DNA of 64,000 bases from Progne subis subis (GCA_022316685.1 JAKJHU010000061.1:3533709-3597708), one strand, 5' to 3'. Positions 45,901 to 58,189 are shown, numbered from the stretch's first letter. Notes: a model not told the origin generated them from the letters alone. Made by a program: numbers and translations.

Positions 45901-48900
45901 ATTTCTCAATAAAATAAATGTGTTGTACAGCAAGTATTCCTAGAAAGCAAAAAGCTCCTATGCATAAGCCACGAGCCTCATCACAGGCTGAAGGACAGTG
46001 AGAGGACACGTGGTGCTGGCAGGGAGGGTCATTCCAGGCAGTGACCTCCTCTCCGGGTCCTGTGTCCCAAACCCAGTGCCCCACCTGAGCTCGCCTCTCA
46101 TGGCAGCACAGAGGAAACATGATGATCTCAAAGAAAAATGTGAACTAGGTCACGAAGTCACACTTGCATGAGGAAGGGCACTCCACAGTGTCTTAGTGAG
46201 CAGCAACTGAAGTTTCTAATGGTTATTTTCCAAAACATCCCTCCAAATACTTCATTTCTGTCTAATAATTATAAACTGTGTTAATCCCACCGGACCTCCC
46301 ACACACAGAACACCTGAGAAAGAGGCAATGGCTGTAAATAACAGCCTGGGTGCAAGGAGAGCACTGCTCTGGCAGGGATTTCCCCTCTGGGGCAGCAGGA
46401 CCTTTCCCCTCAATAGTTTGCTGTCCCCTAATCTCCCAGCTTCGTCCTGGCCCAGAGCTGCAGATGTTTGTTAGTGCACAGACAAGCTCCCAAGGCCCAG
46501 CTGGTCGTGGTCTTGGGGCACAGCTCCGTGTGTGCATTCCAAGCTGAGATTTTGCTGATCACAATCAAAGGCTGAGATCCTTATCTGATGGCCGCGTGCC
46601 TGATATCGGCTGCTTATTTTGTAATATCCCACCAACTGCTCTCTCAACAACACCAGAACCGGGGATTTCAGCTGAGAAACCCAGCAAGCCGTATGGCTTC
46701 GAACCTGGGGAACTGGTTTTTAATTATTTTCCTTTTATCCCGGTAAACCACAAGAAAGGCTGGATTCCCTGCGACTCCTGCCGTGTTCCTCCCAGGGAGC
46801 CTGTGCAGGTGTAGGCACACACTCCTGCAGTCTTTGGGGGGATGCTGGAATTGTTGTGGCAATACAATATTAAAGGAGGATTAATTAGGTTTATGCTATT
46901 TATTTGGGCAGCTGTTCAGCAGATGAAAGGAAGTCTAATGCAAATGAAATGAATAAGCCTTAAGAGGCCAATGTCCAGTCACTTCTCCACTCGTGTCCCC
47001 CAGCACAGCCGGTGCAGAAACGGGCACATTCCTTTGGCAAAAATGAGGCATTTGAAGATTCCGTCAGCTGAGATTTCCCTTTCAAGTGTTGCCAGTAGAT
47101 GCACAATATATACATGTGCTTTTAAAAGACTTTTATTTTGAACTCAAGATGTGAATCTATGGCATTAAGAAAAGCAGAACAATCCTTTATTTAGCTGCAC
47201 CTGCACCTTAATGCCTAATGAGTTTAGTCTGATGGAATCCAGACCTCAGGAAGGATTATAAATTCTCATTTGATTTCATTTACTTCTAAAATACCTTAAA
47301 CCAGCTGTACCAGTCCAGAATTCAGTCATTTCTCTATCAGTTTTCCAAGTGTTGAATCTTTTGCTGTCTTAAGTAACTTTATGCTATATAATGATACTGC
47401 AACAGTAATAAAAAATAGAGAGCAGCTTGAAAAAAATAATGTAGTAGAAAATGATTAACATATAAGTTTAAAAGCATCAGATTATGAGCACAACTTTCGT
47501 AAAGTTCTTTTGGCCCTGGAGGGGAGATTTGGAACTCACTCTCCAGACACCAGAGGTACCTTTAGCCATTTCTGTCTTGTTTTGTATAAATACAACAGAG
47601 GTGTTCAGGCAGTGACCTTCCCAAAATTACTGACTCAGGCTGTTTATTATGAATAGTTTCTAATTTATCAAATACATTTAAAGACTGATTACTTTGTCCC
47701 AGTGTAGGTACTGGAATGCAAGGGAAAAAACTGATCCTGTTACATCTCTACATGATGGAATCATTGCATTGAGGAGTTGGTATGGCATGATTTGATTTTA
47801 ATTTGCACACGCCAGCTGCAGATTGAGGTGCCTGTGCTCCCAGCAGGCTCCCATCTTCCTGCAAGTCCTTCCCCTGTGGGCTTCTCCCCTCATTTTAGGT
47901 TTGCCTGTGGCAGTCTCTCACATTGCCTCTTATCTCCCCTGGCTGAATACGCTTTATTTCTGACTGGATCTGCTCAGCCACTCGTCTCTCCTTCCCTGGG
48001 CCCGGGGATGTTTCCATTTGCTCAGTGCTGTACAAGCAGTCAGGGCAGGCTGCTGGTTTTTGCATTAGTGATGTTTTGAGACCTGCTCAGTCTCAGGGCA
48101 GGTTGCAGGAAGCACCTTGGGCCCCATTTGTCGAGTGTCTGGACGGGGGGATTATTTTTCTCAATCAACCTTATTGCCACTTAGCTTCTCTCCCTCTTTG
48201 TGCTCGGCAACCTCTTCCCTCTTGAGACACCCATCACCCTCCTGCTTTCTCCTCCTCCAGACCTGCTTTTTTCTGTGCTGTGGCTGCCACCTCAGCCTGA
48301 TCCTCATCACGATTCCCCCCCTGACTGCCACTATCTCCGTGACCCTTGGATGCACTGGCAAAATGTGTGACTTGCAATTCGCACCTAACAGAGCTGGCAC
48401 AGCTTTCCTGGGAAGTTGGCCTGGCCAGACACAGCTCCCAGATTCCACAGCATCAGGGAAGCAGCCTTGCTGTCCCCTGAATTACAAAGAGCCAGAGAGC
48501 AGGGGGATGTAGCCGTCATCTCTGCTCAAAGGGGGAAGAGAAAAATGTGCTCCTGCATCTTCACGTGCCTCCCACAGCTGCACCCAGAGGATTTAGGGGA
48601 TGTTAGACAGCAGCATGCATCTGCTCTCAGGCTGTGTTATTCCACGCTGTGCAGACAGAGAAAAGGAAGTGGGAGCAATGATGAGCTGTTGTTTTGCTCA
48701 CTGCTGAGTTTGGCTGCAGGGACATTTCTAGAGCAGGGTGTGAGCAGAGCCTTGAGGTGGTGTGCACTCGCCTCAGCCTGCCCTGAGCACCCAGGGTCTC
48801 TGCAGGGAGCTGCAGGAACCCCTGCTTGGAGCTGCTGTCCAGGTGCATCCCACCTTTCAGGTACACAGAGACACAACAGCCCTGGTCTGTCAGGGGTGAA

Positions 48901-51900
48901 CACCAGCCTGGTGAACACCTAACCCTGCTCCCAGTGCCAGCAGAAGAGCTTGAGACCTCTGTGATGGCCACAACAGTGGCCAGCTGGGAGGACACGGGAG
49001 GATTTGCAGCATCACCACAGCCCCCAGCTTGCCTCTGGAAAACAGCCACCCTCGAGGTTTTGGGAATGGGAGAGCTGCTGGGGCAAAGCCCCAGCTCAGC
49101 ACTGTCCTGGGTTGCCCCTTTGTTGTGAAAGGAGGAAGAGAAAGAAGATCTGGGAGCCTGGAGAGGGAGGCCCTGCAGGAGATTTCCTTACAGTGGATTC
49201 CAGGAGGATGAAGGTAGAAAAAGGAACCATCTCATGAACTCCCATTTTTTTTTTCTTTTCCCTGTCACCCCTTGCCCAAATTCTCCATTCCCTCACACCA
49301 CTCAAATCCCACGGCAATCCTCAGTGTGTTACAGCAGCTGCAGATGGATTGCAGCTCCATGTGCTGCTGTGTTTCCCGTGACAGGGCTGTGAATAAGGTA
49401 TTCTGCAGAAACACAGCTCTTCCCTGCTTATTTAACTTTGCTTTCCCCAGATACACACGCAGACACAGCAAACAGCACCAGGAGTCACACCACCATCGGT
49501 CTGTTTACTATTAGAAGAGCTTTGTGCTCACAGAGCAGTCCCACGTGTAAATTTTTCACAATACCTTTCATCTCCTCTGGCTCTGCTTTCAGCAGAGAAA
49601 CCACAGCCTAAGCGGGTACCCATCAGGGTACACTCGGGAAAGAAAATGGATTACCTGTGCATAACCTGCCCAGATACTTCATGGATGTTCCTTAAAAAGA
49701 AATGGTTTTACCATCCAGCTTTGCCTTAAAGAGAAATCCCCAGCAGGGAATGTCTCTGAATTCAGACGGCCGCATGCACGATTCTCTCCGTCCCTTCCTT
49801 CTCAATGACTGTTTCCCCCTTTGCCATCTACCACACCTGGGAATTTTAACTTAATAGGCTCCTGGGCGAGAGGATGCGGTGGCTCTCAGCATCCTCTGGT
49901 CCCCATGCCACATTCCATGGTGACACGGGTGACATGTGGCTCCTGGGGACGCAGGTGGCTCCGAAACGCTGCCTGACGTGGGCACAACCCTGAGCCCAGC
50001 ACTGTAACAACACCAATTTCGGGACACCAGGAGGGGAGAAACACCGATTTCTGTCCTGAGCAGCCCTTGCTAGCCCAAGTTTGACTTAGTCAGGAAGAAC
50101 TTGCTGCTGTTTGGGAGATAATTAAACCCATCTTCCCTCGCCCGGCTGTTTGCACACGCACAATGATACCATTGTTCAGAGTCATGCAACACATATGCTG
50201 ACATTAAAGTGTTTAATCTTGTACTACAGTATTCCATTATTTTTTGGACATCTGTACACGATAGAAAGGCTGCGTATTAGGGGATTTGTTGACAAAGAAA
50301 TGGCTAATGCTGATACATGTGTGGACTGAAAGGATCTTTCCAAGTTGTGTTCTGCAGTAGGGAGGCTGCTGTTTCCCAGGCCTGAAGCCTGGCACAGATG
50401 TGATATGCACTGCTGCTATTACCACTTTTCAATTTATAACAAGGAGTCAGTGTTCAGAAGAATTTTGGAAGCTCCCTGCTGGGTTTGTGGCTAGGTGGTC
50501 TTGCTGGCAATACCAGCTCCATGTTGAAAGCTGAAAAAATGAAGTGATGGCTAAAGGGAGAATATTAACTCCAGAGGGATTTTTTTTTCCCCTTTCGAAG
50601 CAAAAATGCTAACCCCAGATCACTTTGCAGACTGAGCACTAAAGAATTTCCAACCTCTGGGTTTGGGGAATGGGATTTATGGAGCCTGGTTTCCATCTTC
50701 TTTGAAATTAGTGTGTGAGTCCCTCTCTCCACCCATGGATGGGGCAGGACTTTGCCCTGGCACACTCTGAGTTTATCACCTTCTCCTCCCTCCACCAGCC
50801 TGTAAAATGGGCCCGTGAGCAGGGAGCAGCTGGGTGCAGGTTCCCTTCTGCTGAGCTCTGCCTTGGCTCAGAGCCGCCCCTTCAGCAAAGGGCACACGGG
50901 GACAAGGCATCAGGGCAGGGCTTGGGCAGATGTACCCAGAGCCCCCCAAATTTCTGGGGGTGCTGAGCCTGTGGCTCAAGGACAGGCTGTGTTTTTAGGA
51001 GTGGCAGGATGGCAGCAATCCTCCATGATGGGATGTATTGATGAGTTATAGAAAATCTACGGGCTATTTTTCTAGTAAGCTTATCTTGCAGATCAAAATC
51101 TAGGCTGTATTTGTTTTTCCTTAGGTTTCTCCAAAAACCTGCCCTAGCTTCTAGACGGCTTGGAGAGCTGCAACTATTTCATGTAAAAGGCCCTCCAAAT
51201 ACTGTTTTTATCACTCTTTAAAGCAAAATTTAAAAATACGTCCCATCACACACCCCAGGACATTTGCTCTACTCCATTTATAGAACTCCCAATTTATATT
51301 CTTCAACTATTTCTTCAAATATTTCTGTAACTGCTGCTTTAGCTGCCTGATGTCAGCATGTAAATCATGAAGCCGAGAGAATGAAACAAATGAAAACCAA
51401 TCACAGAACTTTGCATTCCCAAATCCTTGCCATTATAAATTTCCTGCCACTGCCCCTGTAACTCTTGCTGTCAAGCACAATGAGGAGGGAAACATGTGCC
51501 TTCGCAGACTGTGGCCTGGCATGACATTACTGCAATAATCTTTATTATAGTCCCCCTTTTCCTCAGAAAAATATAAGGAACGACCTCACATTTCTTGCTC
51601 AATCGGGCGCCCTGCTGAGCCCAGTGGGCTCTTTCAGCTGCAGAGACCGCCGAATCCTTCCCCTAATTGGTTTCCTCCTTCTTGAACCTCAGCAACATAA
51701 GGAGAAAAAGGCCTATATTTCATAAAGCGCCACGGTTTTATCCACCAATTTAAGAGACAAAGAAGCGCAATTTATAGAGGGGACATTTAATGCCTGTTTA
51801 ATTAGAAGCCCATCAAGAGGTCTCGGATTCGGCACGCCGAGGATTTACAGCTCGGTTTCCCAAGCACCGCGAGCCCCGAGGCCGAGGGGTGGCCATGGCC

Positions 51901-54900
51901 TCCCTCCCGCCACGCTGCTCTCGGGCGCTCCGGGGAGCTGCCACGGGACAGCACCCACCCAGAAGCTCGCCTGGGAAAGGGAACATTTTTTTCCAGTTGG
52001 ATACTCTTCCCAAGGGAGGCGGGAGGGCGAGGCAGGAGATTGGAGTGGAGCTGGAAGGGCTGGCGGGGCCCAGGTGGCGTCTGGGAACCTCCTGCTCTGC
52101 TCTGAGATGATGCAGCAGAGCTGCTGAAGCTTTGGCTTCTGACCTCAGGGGGTGACGATGGAGGGAAATAAAGGTAAATTTTCTTGGAAAATCCAAATTC
52201 ACTGGGGCTGAGGTCAATCCCCTGGATCTCAGGACAATCCAGGCAGCCCTCGGCTGCCTCTGAAGAAACAGTGCCCATTTTCTGCAGCTCTGCAGCTGTT
52301 GAAGAGAAAGCAGATACAGACTCTCCTACCCTCTAAACTCACCACACGGGCAGAATCTGAAAATCTGCTAATGCCAGAGTGTGGCAGAGGTTTTTTTGGC
52401 ATCCGAATCTCTGAGGGGTTTCTCAGGCAGCTGCTGATGGCTCAGCAGCAGCCTGGCTGAGAGGCTGAGGCGAGGGGGGGTTGTCTTTTGGAATCTATTT
52501 TCCTTCGACTTATCTTTTGGTCTCAGGAATTCGGGACCTTTAATCTATTTGAGATTAAAGTCCTTTACAAATCCCTTCTGGCCTTTTTTGGGAGTGAAGA
52601 AGTTACAGACACCCTACTGCACATTCCTTCTGGTGCCTTTTTCCATTGTAAATGAGAAACAAGTAGCTCTAATTGTTGTAAGCACTACAATAAACGAGAC
52701 AACAGCTCTCCAAGTGCCTTATAAAAACAATTAACATGTTATCAGGTGAAAGCGTTAACAAGAAAATTTAAGTTTTTACTTGTTTATACATTCAAAGTAT
52801 ATCCTAAGTGCATCGCCCAAATGTGCCAGGGAGGAAGAGGTGTGAAATTACCAAAGCTCTCCCAGTTTGGCAACCATGAGAATGGAGTCTATTTATCTGA
52901 TGTTGAGTTTCTTCTGAAAAGCTTTTTTTTTTTTTTAACTTCAGAAAACAAGAGAGTAAAAATACCTAAGCAGGGAGACTGGCCTCCCATGAAATCTGTT
53001 GAAATTGATGAAAATTTTTCTATTGACTTCCCTGGCATTTAGATAAGCTCTTTAATGCTTTGGTAATAATTATTTTTTAACATTCTGGGGAAAAAAAAAA
53101 AAAAAAATCTTGCTGTGAAAAGATTCACTAGCCCTTTGCTCAGCACATGGGGCTGGTGGTTGACATTGTGCTGCTGTGCTGGGTCCCAGGGCTGAGCTGG
53201 GATGTGTGGGGAGAAATAACAACGCTGCAAGCTGTGCCTCACCGTGATCCTTGCTGTCATGTGTCAGGCATTGCCTACCCCTGACACCAACCCAGAAGTC
53301 CAACCAGTGTTTGCAGAATTAGCTTTGCTAGGTTGGCTTTGCACTTGCCAGCAGAGATTTACAGAGGAGCTGCAAACATTTGGGGTGCTTATTTCTAATC
53401 TTGAGGTACTTTGCTGTGAAAATGACCAAACATGGGATCGGTGTAAGTTTACAGCTTTATGCTGTGTCATTTGCTTTGGGGTGCTAAATCAGGACCACAA
53501 AGTTTTCTGTCCTACATTTTATTTTTGGTGCTGACTTTAACTGTATTGCTCCAAGTTCGAAATATCAACAGCTACTCCTTTTTATCCCTGCACGCTGGTG
53601 TTTTTAAGTTCTGTATCTTCAGCACAGGCCAGAACAAGCAGCCAGTATTTGTTGACGTTTTATCTCCAGCTTTCCCATATTTTTGGATCTGATACCTGGC
53701 TACTTCACACCTGAGCACATGTATCCGTCCTGTTTTCTTTTAACCGTCCCTGTCAGTTGCACAACTGTGTCCTGCCCCCTCTTGCATCACCGTCAGGCCA
53801 CAACAAGGCTTGGAGAGACAAAGGACTTCAGAGAGCTGGGAGCCCTCTCTGTATCAGATAGAGCGGCATTCAGATCCTGCTCAGATAGGCAAGGCCAGAC
53901 TTTGGAAGGTGCTGATCTGACTTGCATATTTGTGACAGGTGTGGCCGGGTTACTGATAACCGCCAGCCTGAGATATTCCTTGTTTGGCTGCATCACCTTA
54001 ATTGTCCCCCTACGATTTTTAGCGTCCTGCTTATTTTCTCAGGGATCTGATGTCCTGCTCCATCCCACAGCTCTCACCTCCCATCGTCTCCACCTTTCCC
54101 AAGGACTGTGCCAGAGGGAGTGTCTGATGATCCTCATCCACCATAGCTCCAGTCAGATGCCACACTCACCGTGCCAAGGGTTATTTTACAACAGCGTATT
54201 TTGAGCCCTGTGTTAAATTAGGCCAGAATCTGTCTGCAGTGGTTGTGCCTCCAAAATGCAATAGCACTTCTGTGTTTACACATGCATCACCTGCGAGTGA
54301 CTTTGGATTGTTTCTTAAGGAGAGGAAACGCGCTGTTTTCCCACAGTCAAGGCACACAGTCTGGTTCATAGCAGAATTATTTTTCAAGGGTGTTCTTCCT
54401 TTTCCTATTTTACAACCTTTGATTACACATCCAGAGCTTTGGCTTCCTCTCCAAGCAGCTGCCTTGCCAAGGCATTTGAATTGTGAGCTGGAATTTCCAA
54501 TGTTTGAAATGAGCATCTGGGCTAAAACCATTCACCAAAGCCTTTGGGTAGTAGATTTGTGAGAACTATGAGCTTGGGACAAAGATGAGTTGAAGTTCTG
54601 TGGGCAGAAGGGCTATGAAGCATATCCAGCAAATATTCAAAATGCTTGATGTCTTTTAAGGGAGAATTTAACATTAATTTAGCATTAATGGCTAACAAAC
54701 AGCTGAGACTAAGCCCTTCAAGAATGACCAAAAGGTTCTTCTTATGGTCATTGTGGCAACAAGGATCATGGATTTTATAAATCTAATGGAGAAACTACAG
54801 TCACATCCAAAGAGCTGCAGCAATTCTCTTGACTGTTTCAGCAAACACTTAAAATACCACTATTCCCCCCTGCCTTTTTTTTTAAGCTCTCCCCCCCACT

Positions 54901-57264
54901 CTCCTCCTTCCAGCTCCTCAGGTAATTAACTGGAAATGACCCAGTTGCAGCATTGTCAAAGGTCTAACACCCATCAAAACCAGGAAACTCAGGCTCCTTG
55001 AATGCTCCCCTGCTTACTCCGTGCTGTTGTGCTCAAGGTATTACAGGGGTCTGCAAAAAGTGCTTGATCAGATGTACTGTACCATATGTTCCCAAATACC
55101 AACACACAGCAGCAGGACCTAGGGATAGGATTTCAGCCTTCATAATGAAGAGTCTTGCTTTTATGAGTTCGAGTCAGACCCTTAACGTTATTTTAACATA
55201 GATTTTGGTGTTTAATTATGTAATAAGATTTACTGCAGTCATCTAACAGATGTTGATTCAGGGTCAGTGTTTCTCATAAATTAGTTCTGAAAGGATTTGT
55301 TACTTCTGGGTCAGCAGATAGGTCCAGAGTGCAAAGAAAAAGGGGAAAAACAATAAACACTGAGTTGAAGGGTTTCTTGGGATTCTTTCTTCAGTTACAT
55401 ATCCACATATTTTCATGATCTTAATGACTATAGCCACAGGAATGTTTGCTTTAACACTAAAGATGGCTCAGGCCAAAACCCTATATCCAAACATCTGCAA
55501 AGCATGGGAAAGTTCAAACTTTGGGGCTCTTTATTTTATGACCCTGGCCGTTAATTTTTCATACTAACACGACACATTTTTTCTAGGGCTCAGCAGTGGG
55601 AATTGCTGTGAACTTTAGCAGCACCCCAAAAAGTTTCATCTTCATGTGCTTGTTGTCAGACCTTGTGTATAAAGTGCAGCTAAAGGCCAGTGTTGGTTGA
55701 TGGAGTTGTCATCACACGCGCACTGAAAAAGTGCACCCAGCTTCCTCTGGAAATTCAGCTTTCCTATGTCTTTGGAAGCAAATTGTATTCATACATCCTT
55801 CTGCTAAAAGCTGCAACTAAACCCACACAGCATCACACTCATTCTTCTGCATTTGTGGTTAAAGGAGTGAGTCCATATTAAAGTATTTTTCCGTTCCCTT
55901 TTAATTTAGCTGCAGATAAATTCCTTTAAAACTCCAATTACGCTCTTTATACCTTATTCTATTAGGAGTATTTTTGAGGAATGGGATTGAGGCATGTTTA
56001 ATAGTGTTGCTAGCACGTCCAGGGCAGCTGTAGCCTGCCAAGTCTTTTACAAACACTGGTGAATATTCACAATATTCCTCCACATCAGGGTATGAGCCGC
56101 TAAATGTTGTCTCTGAGATATTTCAGTAGAGGTGCAACCGAGACTGCTCAACATAAAACCATAATCACCTTTGTCTTGGAAAGTTTAGAGGTTTCATACC
56201 TAAAAAGCTCCTCTAAGATGAATCCCAGCTATGAGTAAGTGCTGTGAAGCATTTCCCTGAGCAGCAATCACACAGTGGCAAACTGGACTCCTCACAGAAG
56301 GGATGTGAGAGAGGAGGAAGAGTCCATGGCCAACGCCTGAGCCTGGGCCAGCAAAGCAGGGCTGAACCTGCTCCATGCTTGGACACAGCCCTGTTCCCGG
56401 AGCCTCCCCACGCTCTGTCCCTGCCACGGGGACACCCTGGCCAGTGCTGATCTGTGTTTGCACCGCGCAGAGCTGGAAATTTAAACTGGCGCTTTCCAGA
56501 CCTGCGGCTTGAAACTCCTCTTTTTCAGGAGTAATTCCCTTTAAGTCAATGGATTTACACAATGGATTTGCTGCTGCCAGAAGAAAATCAGGCCTGTAGA
56601 AAGACACACATTCTTTGCCAAGGAAATCTCAGAGCTAACTACTTGAATTGTGCAGTCAAGCTGCAGAGAGGTCAAGTGGACAGACGACAGGACTGGGACA
56701 TATAGGAAGTCCCTGTTTCAAACCTCAGCTCTTAAAATGTCATGCATTGTGACCTTGGGCGAGTCAGTTCATCCCCTTATACCTCCGTTTCCCCCTTTTC
56801 CTTTGTCTGACTTGTCTGTTTAATTTGGAATTTGTTCCAAGAAGGGTGCCTTGCCCGATGTGTTGGGCTGGGGCACTGACACCTCTCCTCCCCCTTGCTG
56901 GACGACTGGCTTCAAGTCTTTGTTTCCTCCCAGCGATGACCCCCTGCCTCCATACCCACAAGCAGGGTTACGCGGGACCACCAGGTGTCCATCAGGGGAC
57001 AGGCAGACCTGTCACCCCATGGGATAACACACATCCCAACACCGGCCTGGGAGGATCTGGCACTTGTTATTTCACAGTCAGGGGTGGGAGGCGGAAGGAA
57101 GCCCTCACTTTGAACAGTTGCTTCACAGCCCTGGTCACTATAAAGATCCTTTAAAATGAAATCTTTGACCCTACGGAGTGGAGCCCTGAGCTTGTGATGA
57201 GTTCAGCTGGCACCAAATGCCGCTCACTGGCATGAAAATCCTCAAGGGCTGGGATTTGTGTCTA

Positions 57265-57295
<31 letters not shown>

Positions 57296-57878
57296 ATTGT
57301 CAGAGGCAGAGCCAGGCCAAGAACCAGCTCTCCTGAAAAGCCCCATCTGTTTGTCCCAGCTCCTTCCCACTGCAGCTCGGCCGTTATCGGTGGCGGATGT
57401 CCAGAGTCACTTGTCAAGCGCAAAGCTGCCAAAAATCATTAAAACACAATGGCCCCCTGTGCCAGCCAACTGTAAAACTGCTCCAGAGGGAGCCTGATAA
57501 ACACATATATGCCTATAATAGCCCAGATAGAGGCAGGTATTTCCCGTGTGCTTTAACGATCCAAGCAGCCCGTGGGATGCAATCAGATATTCCTGCCCTT
57601 TCCTGTTGTGGCAACCCACGAGCGTGTTTGCTGGCGAGGGGAAGGGGAACAAAGCAGGTGGCTAATGGGCTGTTTTCTGTTCCAGTGGAGCATGACAGAG
57701 AGTTCCACCATCAGCGCTGCCACTACCGAGAGTTCAGGTTTGATCTCTCGCGGATCCCGGAGGGGGAGGCGGTGACGGCGGCCGAGTTCAGGATTTACAA
57801 GGATTACATCCGCGAGCGCTTCGACAACGAAACCTTCCAGATCAGCGTCTACCAGGTCCTGCAGGAGCACCCGGGAAG
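33539..57878 (+). CDS. BMP7: BMP7 (bone morphogenetic protein 7), exons 1-2, gene continues right
   Basis: BMP7 is a secreted TGF-beta superfamily ligand that signals through BMP receptors and SMAD1/5/8 in kidney, eye, limb and skeletal development. Two exons are present, 33539-33971 and 57686-57878, joined by a phase-1 split valine codon. Together they encode residues 1-208 plus two bases of codon 209, ending in [10 protein letters not shown](R). This covers the signal peptide and about the first two thirds of the prodomain. The remaining prodomain, furin site and cystine-knot ligand are beyond base 64000. Similarity to human BMP7 is near-identical over [32 protein letters not shown] and [20 protein letters not shown], which separates it from BMP5, BMP6 and BMP8. 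Oddities are an extra cysteine (Cys156) and an Ala/Glu insertion near residues 98-106. Confidence 0.97.
34570..34925. promoter_or_regulatory. Candidate element just downstream of the CpG island
   Basis: Balanced-GC sequence with many retained CpGs (CCCCGG, GCCGCTAACTCG, TTTCACGAGC, GGACGGG, ACGATACGAG, GCGCTTCGC, CTCGTTTC, CTCGCTG) continues past the main island into intron 1. It could be the shore of the island or a promoter-proximal enhancer. Nothing more specific can be read. Confidence 0.2.
35492..35540. repeat. Duplicated 12-bp palindrome TCAAATATTTGA
   Basis: The perfect palindrome TCAAATATTTGA occurs at 35492-35503 and 35527-35538, 35 bp apart. The second extends to a 16-bp palindrome, AGTCAAATATTTGACT, at 35525-35540. 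It could be a pair of dimeric transcription-factor sites or a chance duplication. Confidence 0.8.
37310..37600. promoter_or_regulatory. Candidate BMP7 intron-1 enhancer with paired forkhead-like sites
   Basis: An AT-leaning stretch about 3.4 kb into intron 1 retains roughly ten CpGs, unusual for such composition. It contains GGTAAAC at 37457-37463 and GGTAAACA at 37471-37478, two forkhead-type sites 14 bp apart on the same strand. TTTATAAAC, ATAATTG and GTTTAATCC homeodomain-like words also occur. Constraint and enhancer function are inferred. Confidence 0.3.
39100..39430. promoter_or_regulatory. Candidate intron-1 regulatory element (AT-rich, homeodomain words)
   Basis: This stretch combines GC-balanced motifs (GTCACCGGGGTTAAGG) with dense TTAATTAG, TTTAAATC and GTTAATTCG words and lacks simple repeats. 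The texture resembles ancient conserved noncoding elements near developmental genes. No diagnostic site cluster is seen. Confidence 0.18.
40511..40571. repeat. A-rich AAAC/ACC low-complexity tract
   Basis: Repeating AAAC-type units pass into CCACCACC and an A11 run. No flanking retroelement was recognised. Confidence 0.85.
42328..42371. repeat. TTTC/T-rich tract
   Basis: CTTT repeats merge into a long T run ending at 42371. It is a simple polypyrimidine microsatellite within intron 1, about 570 bp left of the C-rich minisatellite. Confidence 0.85.
42943..43434. repeat. C-rich 11-bp minisatellite (TGYCACCCCAG), ~490 bp
   Basis: The array is built from TGTCACCCCAG and TGCCACCCCAG (11 bp), often preceded by GCTGG or GCTGA to make 16-bp units. 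Higher-order groups of two or three 11-mers alternate with one 16-mer. Both ends carry the variant GATGTCACCGCAGTG. The complementary strand has GGGG every 11 or 16 bases. The open frames running through it on the plus strand (42956-43378 and 42994-43335) are repeat by-products. It lies inside BMP7 intron 1. Confidence 0.95.
45106..45136. repeat. Perfect 13-bp inverted repeat with 5-nt loop
   Basis: GTGTGTGATACAC at 45106-45118 and GTGTATCACACAC at 45124-45136 are exact reverse complements separated by CGAGA. In RNA this would be a compact 13-bp hairpin; in DNA it could extrude as a cruciform. It is in BMP7 intron 1 and is not part of a recognised element. Confidence 0.9.
46860..47240. promoter_or_regulatory. 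Candidate intron-1 element with octamer-like site
   Basis: The sequence contains GGATTAATTAGG near 46877, ATGCAAAT (the POU octamer) near 46938, and further TTAATG words to about 47220, with no simple repeat. The cluster of homeodomain and POU words suggests a developmental enhancer, by inference only. Confidence 0.22.
51560..51830. promoter_or_regulatory. Candidate intron-1 element with retained CpGs
   Basis: AT-rich sequence with CpGs scattered through it (AACGACC, AATCGGGCGCC, ACCGCCGAATCC, AAGCGCCACGG, AAGCGCAAT, CTCGGATTCGGC), a CCTATATTTC near-CArG word near 51712 and TTTAATTAG near 51797. No simple repeats. It may be a conserved enhancer; there is no direct proof. Confidence 0.22.
57267..57295. 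repeat. (GT)n microsatellite
   Basis: About fourteen and a half GT units lie roughly 390 bp upstream of BMP7 exon 2 in intron 1. It is a likely length-polymorphic marker. Confidence 0.92.
57686..57878 (+). CDS. BMP7: BMP7 exon 2: central prodomain
   Basis: The acceptor TTCCAG ends at 57685; the first two bases complete Val145. The 193-bp exon encodes [40 protein letters not shown] and [20 protein letters not shown] plus HPG, and ends AG before GTGAGG at 57879. It forms part of the prodomain arm/shoulder fold. NET (Asn192) is an N-glycosylation sequon also present in human BMP7. The segment HHQRCHY differs from human FHPRYHH and introduces a cysteine, Cys156 (TGC at 57718-57720), where the human prodomain as I recall it has none; BMP5 has a similar HQRRHY. 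The rest is nearly identical to human BMP7. Confidence 0.97.
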
Positions 57879-58189
57879 GTGAGGGACCCTCCAGGGAGTG
57901 GCACCCAGTGCTTGCAGAGCTCCCGGTGCCATCAGCAGGAGCGCCTGGGATCGGCAGCAAAGCCAGGGAATCCCAGCCCGTGCTGCTGCAGCGTCACACA
58001 GCTCCTGTGTGCTGTGACGGGGGGAGAGGTGCCTGTGAGCCCCCCGAGCCCCAGGGAGCATCCCCAGCACTCCTGCTCTGGCCTCTGGGAGCACTTGGTA
58101 GCCTGGCCGTGTGCTAGGGCGGAAAAACTATCATAAAGCAGGAATATTGCAAGATTTCTGGAAGTACTCCCCCCTTCCTCCTGCCTCTG

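Larger units (their letters stand above)
33972..57685 (+). other. BMP7: BMP7 intron 1 (23.7 kb)
   Basis: It is bounded by GTGAGT at 33972 and a TTCTGTTCCAG acceptor ending at 57685. No second gene or exon is supported inside. It holds the end of the CpG island, homopolymers and microsatellites (T15 at 38219-38233, TG tract near 38843-38871, AAAC tract at 40511-40571, CT/T tract at 42328-42371, A17 at 53091-53107, GT tract at 57267-57295), the minisatellite at 42943-43434, the hairpin at 45106-45136 and several candidate regulatory patches listed separately. Long first introns of BMP genes commonly carry enhancers. Confidence 0.9.

Noticed and set aside
33539..57878. BMP5, BMP6 or BMP8 as the identity of the plus-strand gene
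   Set aside because: The motifs [23 protein letters not shown] and [13 protein letters not shown] match BMP7 rather than its paralogues, and the SPO11 neighbour fits BMP7 synteny.
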